64,000 nucleotides of DNA from assembly GCA_018401965.1 (NCBI GenBank), contig JAGYJU010000019.1:1-64000 (forward strand). The letters run 5' to 3'. Every line of letters starts with the position of its first letter. The stretch's first letter is position 1. The DNA comes from Roseicyclus sp. Lineage in GTDB: Bacteria; Pseudomonadota; Alphaproteobacteria; Rhodobacterales; Rhodobacteraceae. Shown piece after piece: positions 53,750 to 64,000 of the stretch. Under the pieces are notes generated by a model. It made no database searches. It was not told where the DNA came from and was given only the letters and a program-made list of their open reading frames with translations. Both the position numbers and the translations under genes were made by a program.

Positions 53750-54387
53750 GCGAACTCGACGTCTACAAACGGCAGGGTTTTGCCGGAGCGGTCGGCGTCG
53801 GTTCACGACCTGCCCTGGTAATGGTCGATTTCGTCGAGGGGTTTGTTGACCCGGAGAGTTTCGGGGGCGGCAACATTCAGGAAGCTGCCGATGCCAGCCT
53901 CCCTCTGCTTTCTGCCTTTCGGGACCGGGGTTGGCCTGTGGCACATACCCGCGTGGTCTACGCCGAGGACGGTACCGATGCGGGAGCCTTCGCGCGGAAA
54001 TGCCCGGGCTTGCTGAAGTTGACAGAGAATGCGCCCCTCAGCCAGATCCTGCCTTCCCTTTCCCCCCAGAAGGATGAGCTGGTTGTGCGCAAACGCCAGG
54101 CATCCGGCTTTTTTGAAACCGGCCTTCTAAGTTGGCTGACCTGGCGGGGTGTTGACACGCTTGTGGTAGCGGGCTGCACCACCTCCGGCTGCGTGCGGGC
54201 AACGGTGGTGGATGCGGTCAGCCATAACCTGCGCACCATCGTGATCAGCGATTGCGTGGGTGATCGTGCGCTGGCACCGCATGAGGCCAATTTGTTCGAC
54301 ATGGGCCAGAAATACGCAGACCTGATGAGACGCGACGAATTCGTTGCCGCGACAGACCAACTTGCGCAACCACGGAGGGCACTATGA
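53746..54387 (+). CDS. Isochorismatase-like cysteine hydrolase (maleamate amidase type), second copy
   Basis: A 213-residue hydrolase. Asp in ALVMVDFVEGFVD, Lys in ELVVRKRQASGFFETGL, Cys in AGCTTSGCVRATVVDA and APHEANLFDMGQKYADLM match the maleamate amidohydrolase / N-carbamoylsarcosine amidohydrolase group. It resembles the 38302-38931 protein throughout, so the two are paralogues with possibly related substrates. Overlaps its neighbours by 4 bp on each side. Confidence 0.88.
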   Translation: MSELDVYKRQGFAGAVGVGSRPALVMVDFVEGFVDPESFGGGNIQEAADASLPLLSAFRDRGWPVAHTRVVYAEDGTDAGAFARKCPGLLKLTENAPLSQILPSLSPQKDELVVRKRQASGFFETGLLSWLTWRGVDTLVVAGCTTSGCVRATVVDAVSHNLRTIVISDCVGDRALAPHEANLFDMGQKYADLMRRDEFVAATDQLAQPRRAL

Positions 54388-55130
54388 CAGATTCACTTGG
54401 CTTTCGGATGAAGTTCGGGGTCATTGCCCCCTCTACAAACACTTCGGTACAGCCCGAATTCGACGCGATGCGGCCCGTCGGTGTGACCAACCATTTCTCG
54501 CGCATCCAGATCCCTGACAATCCGGTCCGCAGCGATGAGGACTTCAGCAAGCTGATGGACGACATCCGGGCAAGTTTGATGGACTCGGTCGACAGCGTCA
54601 TGACATGCAGCCCCGATTACCTAGTGATGGGTATGTCGGCAGAGACGTTCTGGGATGGTCTGGAAGGCTCGGTCGAGCTGGAGAAGCGGGTCGAGGCCCG
54701 CGCCGGCGTCAAGGTGGCCATGGGCTCGGACGCTTGTCAGGCTGCTTTGCGTAAGTTCGGTGATATCAAGCGCATTGCAGTGATCACTCCATACATGCCC
54801 GTGGGCGATGCCCAGGTACACCGATTCTTCACCGATTGCGGGTTCGAGGTGGCCGCAATCAAGGGATTGAAATGCCCAAGCCCGATGCTGATCGCGCATG
54901 AATCCGAGCAGACGCTGCGCGATGCTATCATTGAGCTGAATGACCCTTCGGTTGAGGCGATCGTTCAGGTGGGAACCAATCTCGCGATGGCCCGCCTGGC
55001 CGGAGTTGCCGAATTCTGGCTCGACAAGCCTGTTATTGCCATCAATACGGCCACGTATTGGTGGGCCCTGCGGCAGAACGGGATTGACGATAAAATTCAG
55101 GGGTACGGTTCATTGCTGAGTCATTACTGA
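54384..55130 (+). CDS. Maleate isomerase/arylmalonate-decarboxylase-like protein lacking the catalytic cysteines
   Basis: A 248-residue Asp/Glu racemase superfamily protein: FRMKFGVIAPSTNTSVQPEF at the N-terminus, VITPYMPVGDAQVHRFF in the second lobe, and DKPVIAINTATYWWALRQNG at the C-terminus. Where maleate isomerase has its first Cys (YAC) this protein reads LVMGMSAETFW, and where the second would be it reads IVQVGTNLAMA, so both nucleophiles are missing. It must use other chemistry (possibly Ser85), bind without turning over, or act with its paralogue at 50873. Last gene of the operon. Confidence 0.82.
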   Translation: MTDSLGFRMKFGVIAPSTNTSVQPEFDAMRPVGVTNHFSRIQIPDNPVRSDEDFSKLMDDIRASLMDSVDSVMTCSPDYLVMGMSAETFWDGLEGSVELEKRVEARAGVKVAMGSDACQAALRKFGDIKRIAVITPYMPVGDAQVHRFFTDCGFEVAAIKGLKCPSPMLIAHESEQTLRDAIIELNDPSVEAIVQVGTNLAMARLAGVAEFWLDKPVIAINTATYWWALRQNGIDDKIQGYGSLLSHY

Positions 55131-55406
55131 CAAGGCGACACTGGCAAGTCTAGTGGCCGGGTTACGGCTTAAATCCTCATCAGCAAAAGAGTGTTTGAAA
55201 ACGAAAGCCCGGCAGGCGTGCCTCAGCCGTCAGTGAAGTCGATTAGCGGTGTCGTTCCCCATCCCAAAATTAATGCTACGGGTCAGGCAGCGCTATGCAT
55301 TCTGTCAAAATTCCGGCTCCCTTTCAGAGAAGCCTGGCCTCTCTGCTGCATACGACGCACCGAAGACCCACCCTTCCCCTCTGACATGAGAGCCTGTCCC
55401 GGGCGC
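55131..55406. other. Spacer between catabolic operon and truncated malonyl-CoA synthetase gene
   Basis: No gene recognised. The adjacent genes are convergent, so terminators are expected, but I see no clear hairpin with T-run. The sequence is less GC-rich than the neighbours. Confidence 0.4.
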
Positions 55407-56069
55407 TCAGATGACGTACAAGGCGGTGAAACGCTCGCGAAGCAGGTTCTTCTGCACCTTTCCCATGCTGTTGCGCGGCAATTCTTCGACGAAGATCACC
55501 GCCTTGGGCTGCTTGAACCGCGCCAGCCGGCCGTCCAGAGTGGCAAGGATCGTCTCGGCGCTGACCTCGCCCCGCCGCACCACCACCGCCGTCACTGCCT
55601 CGCCGAAATCTCGGTGTTTCAGCCCGATCACCGCGCTTTCCAGCACGCCGGGCAGCGCGTCGATCTCGGCCTCCACCTCGCGCGGATAAACGTTGAACCC
55701 GCCCGAAATGACCAGATCCTTGCCGCGTCCGACGATCTGCAGATAGCCGTTGGCATCGATCTGTCCCAGATCGCCGGTGATAAAGAACCCGTCCTCGCGC
55801 AAATCCTCCGCCGTCTTTTCCGGCATCCCCCAGTAGCCTTTGAACACATTGGGGCCGCGTACCTCGATCATGCCGATCCCGCCCGGTTCCACGACCTCGC
55901 CCGTTGCTGCATCGGTCAGACGCAGCTCGACCCCCGGCAGGGGCAGGCCGACCGTCCCGGCGATGCGCGCGCCGTCATAGGGGTTGGAGACGTTCATGTT
56001 GGTTTCGGTCATGCCGTAGCGTTCGAGGATCGCGTGACCGGTGCGCGTTTCCCACTCGCGGTGGGTTTC
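55407..56069 (-). pseudogene. Malonyl-CoA synthetase-like gene, 5' part missing (C-terminal 220 codons)
   Basis: The remaining protein starts inside the AMP-binding domain at ETHREWETRTGHAILERYGM and includes YGMTETNMNVSNPYDG, GLPLPGVELRL, FFITGDLGQIDANGYLQIVG, GRGKDLVISGG and the catalytic Lys of PRNSMGKVQKN. This matches MatB-type malonyl-CoA synthetases of about 500 residues; the first 280 or so, including the ATP-binding loop, are absent. The break is at 56070, where an IS21-type terminus begins. An ATG at 56012 is an internal methionine. Presumed non-functional. Confidence 0.82.
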
Positions 56070-56140
56070 TGTTGATTGTCACTGAGAACTGACCCGGTTC
56101 TGGGCAAAACTTCATCGAAAACTGACCCGCGCACAACCGT
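56070..56140. mobile_element. IS21-family terminal fragment
   Basis: From 56070 the + strand reads TGTTGATTGTCACTGAGAAC and holds two copies of GARAACTGACCC (56084-56095 and 56117-56128), the multiple terminal repeat arrangement of IS21-family ends. No IstA or IstB coding sequence follows, so only the terminus remains; its inner limit is approximate. Confidence 0.6.
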
Positions 56141-56512
56141 GTTCCAGCTTGAACCATTCAGGAGCGATAGGGTTGTTTCAAGTAGAGTTCGACGCCAAGT
56201 CTGCTCGAAACATATGTCCTGCGAAAGCAATATTATTTTCATTATTTCAATGGATTAGGGTGTAGAGAGCGTTGGATGCCAGACCCATGCCCTCCGCCAC
56301 TTGCCCTCCTTCGCCTGATGCAAAACCGCTTGCAGGGACGTGCCTGATTTCTGGCGCGTGGCCTGAAAGGGATCCGGCTTTGCGGGGCCTATGGCTGGCG
56401 CGCAACACACCGGCGCGGCAACAGGGCGCGGGGTGGGGCGCCTGTGGGTGCTGGACGGATGACGGTTTGTGTACTATCGCATACCAAACATTCCGAGCCC
56501 ACGGGGATCCCG
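56141..56512. other. Region between IS21 remnant and isocitrate dehydrogenase gene
   Basis: No gene recognised. AT-rich around 56200-56260, then GC-rich. The last 50 bases should hold the icd promoter. Reading frames here lack family motifs. Confidence 0.4.
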
Positions 56513-58720
<2,208 letters not shown>

Positions 58721-58744
58721 CAGTCAGCCTGCGCCCCGACCGCG

Positions 58745-58773
58745 AAAGCCCCGGCCACGGCCGGGGCTTTTTT
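58745..58773 (+). terminator. Rho-independent terminator after icd
   Basis: AAAGCCCCGGCC and GCCGGGGCTTT form an 11-bp GC-rich stem with a 4-nt loop, followed by TTTTTT (58768-58773). It lies 25 bp after the isocitrate dehydrogenase stop. Confidence 0.92.
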
Positions 58774-58854
58774 CATGTCGGCGTCACAGTCGGCCGATGC
58801 GACAAAACGAAAAAACCGCCCAAGGGCGGCATTGTCGCAAGAATAAAGGTGATT

Positions 58855-58930
<76 letters not shown>

Positions 58931-59064
58931 GTTCCGGGGGGCGCTAACGCCCCTCGAGTGGTCGGCGGTTTATGCGAGGGTGGGGGCACGCGCAAGGGAA
59001 AAAATCTGGTTTTTCCAATGCGCGCTCCACCACGCGGGCGACGCCCGCTCGCAGTCAATCACGC

Positions 59065-59406
59065 TCAATCGTCGTCGTCGTTTCCGGCGACATCTGCCAG
59101 ATCGTCGAGCGCGACGGTATCACCGTCATCGTCGTCGTCCAGCACATCATCATCGAGATCGACATCAGGATCATCCTCGTCGATTTCGATTTCGTCGTCG
59201 AGAACCAGATCTTCGTCCTCGGTGACAACTTCTTTCGCGGCCTTCTTGTCGGGCTTGTCAGCCACCAGGCTGCGACCACCCTTGCCGGTTTCGATCGTGA
59301 CGATCTCACCGGTGTAGGGGCTGACGATCGGGTTGCGGTTCAGATCGTAGAACCGTTTGCCGGTTGTGGGACAGACGCGTTTGACGCCCCATTCCTCTTT
59401 GGGCAT
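59065..59406 (-). CDS. TIGR02300 family acidic protein
   Basis: A 113-residue protein typical of alphaproteobacteria. The N-terminal half holds the conserved block EEWGVKRVCPTTGKRFYDLN followed by NPIVSPYTGE; the C-terminal half is almost all Asp/Glu (EDEDLVLDDEIEIDEDDPD and further). Function is unknown. A single cysteine is present. Positioned between the tRNA and a divergent metallopeptidase-like gene. Confidence 0.9.
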   Translation of the reverse strand: MPKEEWGVKRVCPTTGKRFYDLNRNPIVSPYTGEIVTIETGKGGRSLVADKPDKKAAKEVVTEDEDLVLDDEIEIDEDDPDVDLDDDVLDDDDDGDTVALDDLADVAGNDDDD

Positions 59407-59526
59407 GGCACCCCCTTGAAAAAACTCTTCGGTATCGCAGGATGCGGTCCTCTGCCATAGTAGGGGGATGGTGTCAAACCCCGTCCGCCCCAGTTATGGG
59501 GAACGGTCTTCAGGACTGGTAAATTG

Positions 59527-60252
59527 GTGTCTAAAACACGCGCCTCCACCCATGTGCTGCCCGGCGATCCGCCGGTCACGGTATCCTTGCGCCGGTCCGA
59601 CAGGGCCACGCGCTACAGCCTGCGGGTGTCGCGTTCTGACGGGCGGGTCAGCCTGTCGCTGCCCGTCTGGGCGTCCGAGGCCGAGGCGCTGGCCTTTCTG
59701 CGTGACCGTGAGGATTGGGTGCGCCATCACCTGACGGCTGCGCCCGCCCCGGCCCAGGCCCGGATCGGGGCCATGGTGCCGATTTTTGGCGTGCCCCGCG
59801 CGGTGGTGGCAGGCGCAGGGCGCGCGGCGCGCTTTGCCGACGGGGTTATCGCCGTGCCGCCCGGCCCGCGCGAAGGGCCGCGCATCAAGGCGTTGTTGAC
59901 GGCGCTGGCCCGCGAGCGGCTGGCGCGCGCGGTGACGTTGCATGCGGGCGCCCTGGGGCGGTCGGCGGGCCAGATCACGCTGCGCGATCCCAAGAGCCGC
60001 TGGGGCAGCTGTTCGTCGCGCGGCGACCTGATGTTTTCCTGGCGCCTGATCATGGCACCGCCCGCCGTGCTGGATTACGTCGCCGCCCATGAAGTCGCGC
60101 ACCTGGCCGAGATGAACCATTCCGATGCCTTCTGGCGGGTTTGCGCGCGCCTGTGCCCCGGCTATGGCGAACACCGCACATGGTTGAAACGGCATGGCGC
60201 AGAGCTTTTGGCGCTGCGTTTCGATCTGCAACAGGATGACACCCCATGCTGA
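59527..60252 (+). CDS. YgjP/SprT-like zinc metallopeptidase (M48-related, DUF45)
   Basis: A 241-residue protein from GTG 59527 (MSKTRASTHV); a TTG at 59524 is possible. The zinc site is the HExxH in YVAAHEVAHLAEMNHSDAFW, with the third ligand His in MNHSDAFWR. Upstream, ITLRDPKSRWGSCSSRGDLM is the conserved YgjP motif. Overlaps the GntR gene by 7 bp. Physiological target unknown. Confidence 0.88.
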   Translation: MSKTRASTHVLPGDPPVTVSLRRSDRATRYSLRVSRSDGRVSLSLPVWASEAEALAFLRDREDWVRHHLTAAPAPAQARIGAMVPIFGVPRAVVAGAGRAARFADGVIAVPPGPREGPRIKALLTALARERLARAVTLHAGALGRSAGQITLRDPKSRWGSCSSRGDLMFSWRLIMAPPAVLDYVAAHEVAHLAEMNHSDAFWRVCARLCPGYGEHRTWLKRHGAELLALRFDLQQDDTPC

Positions 60253-60899
60253 TGAACCCCCGCCCGACCGAGACCGGGGCCGCGGTGGCCCATGACAGGG
60301 TGTACCGCGCGCTCAGGACCCGCATCATGCATGGCGAGGTGGGTCCGGGCGAGGCGATGACGCTGCGCGGCCTGGGGGCGGAATTCGGGGTCTCCATGAC
60401 ACCCGCCCGCGAAGCGGTGCGCCGGCTGGTCAGCGAAGGCGCGCTGTTCTTGTCGGCCTCGGGCCGCGCCTCGACACCCGAACTGTCGAATGAACGGATC
60501 GAGGAGCTGGCGGCGCTGCGTGCGCTTCTGGAACCCGAACTGGCTGCCCGCGCCCTGCCGCGCGCGCACCCCGCGCTGATCGAGCGGATGGAGGCGATCA
60601 ACGCCACCATCGGCCAGGCCATCGCGCGGCGCGACGCGGTCGCCTATATCCGGCGCAACCTGGAATTTCACCGCACGCTCTACCTGCGCGCGCAGGCGCC
60701 CGCGATGCTGGCCTTGACCGAAACCGTCTGGCTGCAACTGGGGCCGACCATGCGCGCGCTCTACGGGCGGCTGAACCGGACGGAACTGCCCCAGCATCAC
60801 CGGCTGATCGTGGCAGCGCTCAAGGCAGGCGACGAGCCGGGGTTGCGGCTGGCGGTCCGGGCGGATGTGACGCAAGGCTTGCGGCTGCTGGCGGGGTAG
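60246..60899 (+). CDS. GntR-family regulator, FadR/FCD subfamily
   Basis: A 217-residue regulator: winged helix (RVYRALRTRIMHGEVGPGEAM...FGVSMTPAREAVRRLVSEGA) and FCD domain (RRNLEFHRTLYLRAQ, LPQHHRLIVAALKAGD). It overlaps the metallopeptidase-like gene and is convergent with lpd. Its target is not evident from position; this may be a backbone regulator rather than part of the island. Confidence 0.88.
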   Translation: MLMNPRPTETGAAVAHDRVYRALRTRIMHGEVGPGEAMTLRGLGAEFGVSMTPAREAVRRLVSEGALFLSASGRASTPELSNERIEELAALRALLEPELAARALPRAHPALIERMEAINATIGQAIARRDAVAYIRRNLEFHRTLYLRAQAPAMLALTETVWLQLGPTMRALYGRLNRTELPQHHRLIVAALKAGDEPGLRLAVRADVTQGLRLLAG

Positions 60900-61031
60900 G
60901 TGCCTGTGGCTGACGCTGACTGGGGGTTTTCCACCCCAGACCCCGGAGGATATTTGGGAAACGAAGAAGATGTCGGACCGCTGCCAAGCCGGTCGCGACA
61001 GGCCATGGGCGCGCGGTGGGTGATGGTTTGG

Positions 61032-61057
61032 CCCCCGCGCCACAGTGAGCGCGGGGG
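61032..61057. terminator. Possible bidirectional terminator hairpin between GntR and lpd
   Basis: CCCCCGCGC (61032-61040) pairs with GCGCGGGGG (61049-61057) with an 8-nt loop, between two convergent genes. No clear T-run on either side, so the call is tentative. Confidence 0.35.
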
Positions 61058-61083
61058 GAGCTGGCTTGCCGACGCCCAGGCGT

Positions 61084-62472
61084 TCAGGCGTGAATGGCGC
61101 CATCGCCGCAGGCAAGGGCCGCTTCGCGCACCGCCTCGGAGTATGTCGGATGCGCGTGGCAGGTCAGCGCCAGATCCTGCGCGCTGGCGCCGAATTCCAT
61201 CGCGACGCAGATCTCGTGGATGAGGTCGCCCGCCATCGGGCCGATGATATGCGCGCCGAGGATGCGATCCGACTCCTTGTCGGCGAGGATCTTGACGAAG
61301 CCGTCGCCTGCGAAATTCGCCTTGGCCCGGCCGTTGCCCATGAAGGAGAACTTGCCGACCTTGTAGGCGCGGCCCTCGGCCTTCAGGGTTTCCTCGGTCG
61401 CGCCGACCGAGGACACCTCGGGGTGGGTGTAGATCACGCCGGGGATCACGCCATAGTTCACGTGGCCATGCTTGCCCGCGACCACCTCGGCCACGGCCAT
61501 GCCTTCGTCTTCGGCCTTATGCGCCAGCATCGGCCCGGTGATCGCGTCGCCGATGGCGTAGATGCCCTTGATATTGGTCGCGTAGTGGCTGTCGGTCGCG
61601 ATCTGGCCGCGCGGTGTCATGGTCACGCCGAGCGCCTCGAGGCCGAGGCCGTCGACGTAGGGCTTGCGGCCCGTGGCGACGAGGACGGTGTCGGCATCCA
61701 CGGTATGTTCGCTGTCGTCCTTGCGGAGTTTGTAGGTCACCTTGGCGCCGCCCTTGGCGGTGTCAACAGACTGGACGGCGGCGCCGAGCGTGAAGGAAAT
61801 GCCCTGCTTGGCCAGGATGCGCTGGAAGGTCTTGGCCACCTCGGCATCCATGCCGGGGGTGATGTGATCGAGGTATTCGATCACCTGCACCTCTGCGCCC
61901 AAGCGCGCATAGACGCTGCCCAGTTCAAGCCCGATCACGCCCGCGCCGATCACCACCAGCTTTTTCGGGATCTTGCCAAGCGCCAGCGCCCCTTCCGAGG
62001 TGACGACGATCTTTTCGTCGATCTCGATGCCCGGCAGGGTCGCGGGCGTCGATCCGCTGGCGATGATGATGTGCTTGGCCTCATGCACATCGTCGCCGAC
62101 CCGCACCTTGCCCGCCCCGGGGATCGACCCCCAGCCCTTCAGCCAGTCGATCTTGTTCTTCTTGAACAGGAATTCGATCCCCTTGGTGTTCTGGGCGATC
62201 ACGTCATCCTTGTAGGCCAGCATCTGTTTCCAGTCGACGCTGGGGGTTTTGCCCTTGAGGCCCATCTTGGCGAAATTATGTTCCGCCTCGTGCAACTGGT
62301 GAGAGGCGTGCAACAGCGCCTTGGACGGGATGCAGCCGATGTTGAGACAGGTGCCGCCCAGCGTGTCGCGCCCTTCGACAACGGCGGTTTTCAGGCCAAG
62401 CTGCGCGCAGCGGATCGCGCAGACATAGCCGCCGGGGCCGGACCCGATGATGATGACGTCATAGCTGGACAT
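61084..62472 (-). CDS. lpdA: Dihydrolipoyl dehydrogenase (E3)
   Basis: FAD disulfide oxidoreductase that reoxidises lipoamide in 2-oxoacid dehydrogenase complexes. The 462-residue protein from ATG 62472 ([20 protein letters not shown]) has the redox pair in [17 protein letters not shown], the NAD loop [40 protein letters not shown], and the C-terminal catalytic His-Glu in [16 protein letters not shown]. The frame upstream of 62472 is not used. Other complex subunits are not in view. Confidence 0.95.
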   Translation of the reverse strand: MSSYDVIIIGSGPGGYVCAIRCAQLGLKTAVVEGRDTLGGTCLNIGCIPSKALLHASHQLHEAEHNFAKMGLKGKTPSVDWKQMLAYKDDVIAQNTKGIEFLFKKNKIDWLKGWGSIPGAGKVRVGDDVHEAKHIIIASGSTPATLPGIEIDEKIVVTSEGALALGKIPKKLVVIGAGVIGLELGSVYARLGAEVQVIEYLDHITPGMDAEVAKTFQRILAKQGISFTLGAAVQSVDTAKGGAKVTYKLRKDDSEHTVDADTVLVATGRKPYVDGLGLEALGVTMTPRGQIATDSHYATNIKGIYAIGDAITGPMLAHKAEDEGMAVAEVVAGKHGHVNYGVIPGVIYTHPEVSSVGATEETLKAEGRAYKVGKFSFMGNGRAKANFAGDGFVKILADKESDRILGAHIIGPMAGDLIHEICVAMEFGASAQDLALTCHAHPTYSEAVREAALACGDGAIHA

Positions 62473-62601
62473 GGGAAATCTCCTGATTTTGGGCGCGCGG
62501 CGGGGCGCTTTGCCGCGGGGGATGAATGGTTTGACCGCAAGGTGCAATGGGCGCGGTGCGGATCGATGCGGCCCGTGCGGGCGCGAGATGGGGCAAGGGT
62601 G

Positions 62602-63600
62602 TCATGTCGGCCCTGCCTCGGTCCAGTCCGCGATCTGGCCCGGCGTCAGCACGGCGTCGCGATGCGCGGCAAAGGCGTCAAGCGCCGCCCGTTCCAGCCG
62701 CGCCACGGGCCGCTGTGCGCGGAACTCGGCCATGATACGCAAGACGGCGGGCAGATGCTGCCGCGCCTCGGGCACCGCGACGGCATTGCGGTTGTAGCGG
62801 GTCCAGAACACCGAGTTGACGAAATACTTGCGGCTGGTCAGCCCCATCCCGTCGCCGCGATCATTCTTCATCAGGAATACGTCGCGCGACCGGATGGCAT
62901 AGTGATGGATGCAGGCATTCTGCCAGGTGATCAGCGCGTCGTCCAAGCCGGTGTAGCGGGCGTTCTTCTCGCGCCAGAACGGGGCCGGGTCCATCGCCGC
63001 GCCGGCGGCATTGACCAGGCGCACATCCTCGGCCAGCGGGGCCTTGGGCATATGGTCGATCGCCTTTTCGAAACGATCGGGGCGAAACATCGACTTGTGC
63101 AGAACGGTGGCCTTGCGCGGCCGGTTGTCGGCCATCGGACAGGCCTCGATCACCGAGCCGCCGTCCCAGCGCAGGTTGCCCGCATCGCCAAAAGGCCGCC
63201 AGGCCAGCGCGATGCAATCGGGCGCATCCGGCGTGACGCGGGCAATCGCGCGCAAAAGATCGTCGACGCGCCCCGCGCCCACGGACACATGCAGGAATTC
63301 ATCGGCGTCGCAATGCAGCAGGTAGGCGGCGCCCTGCACCCGCGCATCGGCCAGCACCAGCCGCATGCCCGCCACCTGCGGCGCCTCGCCCGGGGCGATC
63401 TGGTTGCGGATATGCACGATCCGGTCGTCGCTGGCGGCCAAGAGATCAAGCATCTGGTCGGTGCCATCGGTGCAGTCATTGGTGACCACCACCACGAGGT
63501 CAAAGCCCACGGCAAACTGGTAAGCGACCCATTCCAGCAGGAAGATCGCTTCGTTGCGCATGCAGCAGGCGACGGCGTAACGTGGCATATCCCGGCGCAT
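62602..63600 (-). CDS. Family 2-like glycosyltransferase (Glyco_tranf_2_4)
   Basis: A 332-residue cytoplasmic protein; ATG 63588 (MPRYAVACCMRNEAIFLLEW) may be the true start. The GT-A nucleotide-sugar pattern is visible: VACCMRNEAIFLLEWVAYQF, VVVVTNDCTDGTDQML, and the DxD-type YLLHCDADEFLHV. The C-terminal third (IHHYAIRSRDVFLMKNDRG) fits this group, often linked to surface polysaccharides. No sugar genes are nearby, so acceptor and donor are unknown. Confidence 0.85.
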   Translation of the reverse strand: MRRDMPRYAVACCMRNEAIFLLEWVAYQFAVGFDLVVVVTNDCTDGTDQMLDLLAASDDRIVHIRNQIAPGEAPQVAGMRLVLADARVQGAAYLLHCDADEFLHVSVGAGRVDDLLRAIARVTPDAPDCIALAWRPFGDAGNLRWDGGSVIEACPMADNRPRKATVLHKSMFRPDRFEKAIDHMPKAPLAEDVRLVNAAGAAMDPAPFWREKNARYTGLDDALITWQNACIHHYAIRSRDVFLMKNDRGDGMGLTSRKYFVNSVFWTRYNRNAVAVPEARQHLPAVLRIMAEFRAQRPVARLERAALDAFAAHRDAVLTPGQIADWTEAGPT

Positions 63601-63639
63601 CCCCCCTGTTCCGCGGTGTTCCGTGACCGGCCGCGCCGC

Positions 63640-64000
63640 CTAGACCAATGCGGCGATCAACATCACCACCGTGGCGGCAAAACCGATGCCCCAGATCACG
63701 CTGCGCCAGGGCACAAGCCCCTGCGCATAGGCGGGCACGAACAGCACCCGCGCGACAAGGTAGGCGTGGGCGCAGCCCTGCGTCAGCGCGGTGGATTGAT
63801 CGGTGATCGTGATCACGACGGCGGCGGTCCCGAACAGGATCAACCCCTCGAAATGGTTGTTCATCGCCCGCTGCAGGCGGCCGGCGACACCCGTCAGCTC
63901 GATCTTTTCGTCGCGCGGGCCCATGGCGGCCTTGGCGCCGGCCTGTGCATTGCCCGCAACGGAGTAGAGCCCGATCTGCACGATTTGCAGCATGGCCGCG
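63640..64000 (-). CDS. MAPEG-family membrane protein (5' end beyond window)
   Basis: About 120 residues with several hydrophobic spans: AAMLQIVQIGLYSVAGNAQA at the visible N-terminal side, GRLQRAMNNHFEGLILFG (the conserved RxxxxxxNxxE region of MAPEG proteins) and HAYLVARVLFVPAYAQGL. The frame is open to the window edge, and related proteins begin some 10 residues earlier, so the start is probably outside. Function of bacterial members is mostly unknown. Confidence 0.85.
   Translation of the reverse strand, partial: AAMLQIVQIGLYSVAGNAQAGAKAAMGPRDEKIELTGVAGRLQRAMNNHFEGLILFGTAAVVITITDQSTALTQGCAHAYLVARVLFVPAYAQGLVPWRSVIWGIGFAATVVMLIAALV

Overview
The window looks like a large accessory (genomic-island-like) segment of an alphaproteobacterium, most likely Rhodobacterales. 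It is GC-rich. The right-hand end carries typical housekeeping genes of that group: a monomeric NADP isocitrate dehydrogenase, a tRNA-Ala(GGC), an acidic TIGR02300-type protein and a dihydrolipoyl dehydrogenase. The left 56 kb is a patchwork of substrate-import plus catabolism operons separated by insertion sequences (IS3, two ISAzo13-type, two IS110-type, an IS21-type end) and by broken genes.

Layout. 1-1.3 kb: IS3-family element cut by the window edge. 1.5-11.8 kb: GntR regulator divergent from an amino-acid-type operon: M20 hydrolase (frameshifted), solute-binding protein (frameshifted), ABC permease and ATPase, phosphotriesterase-like hydrolase, DapA-like lyase, a 960-residue fused Fe-S/flavin oxidase (HcnA-HcnB-HcnC order in one chain) and a DUF3830 protein. 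11.8-16 kb: ISAzo13 element inserted at the 3' end of a decayed solute-binding-protein gene, a perfect 160-bp tandem duplication and an IS110 element. 16-25.8 kb: a tripartite tricarboxylate transporter (TctCBA) divergent from a GntR regulator, two isocitrate-lyase-superfamily lyases, an aconitase and a PrpF isomerase. 25.8-27.6 kb: an IS1111-type element with clear 12-bp inverted ends beside a stop-interrupted fragment of a type I methyltransferase (hsdM). 27.8-36.1 kb: a sugar or glycerol-phosphate type ABC transporter with a tandem-domain glycerophosphodiester phosphodiesterase, a frameshifted ISAzo13 element, and a LacI regulator.

36.2-55.1 kb: a catabolic region with LeuC/LeuD-like hydratase, maleamate-amidase-like hydrolase and dimethylmalate-lyase-like enzyme in one overlapping operon; LacI and HutC-type GntR regulators; a TRAP-TAXI transporter; a ThDP enzyme; an HMG-CoA-lyase-like enzyme; and a seven-gene operon (CoA-transferase, aldehyde dehydrogenase, Asp/Glu-racemase-type enzyme, SDR, FAD monooxygenase, second maleamate-amidase-like hydrolase, cysteine-less maleate-isomerase-like protein). 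The gene content recalls the lower steps of pyridine/nicotinate breakdown (maleamate, maleate, dimethylmalate chemistry) but lacks the known ring-cleavage genes, so the substrate is unknown. 55.4-56.2 kb: a malonyl-CoA synthetase gene cut at its 5' side by an IS21-type end; this is the apparent island/backbone junction. 56.5-64 kb: backbone genes.

Recurring themes: each intact or damaged solute-binding-protein gene with a downstream permease is followed at once by a strong hairpin; aconitase-superfamily hydratases are paired with isocitrate-lyase-superfamily lyases twice; several genes carry single-base indels, which may be true decay or sequence error. All functions are assigned by reading motifs and gene context; no database search was run.
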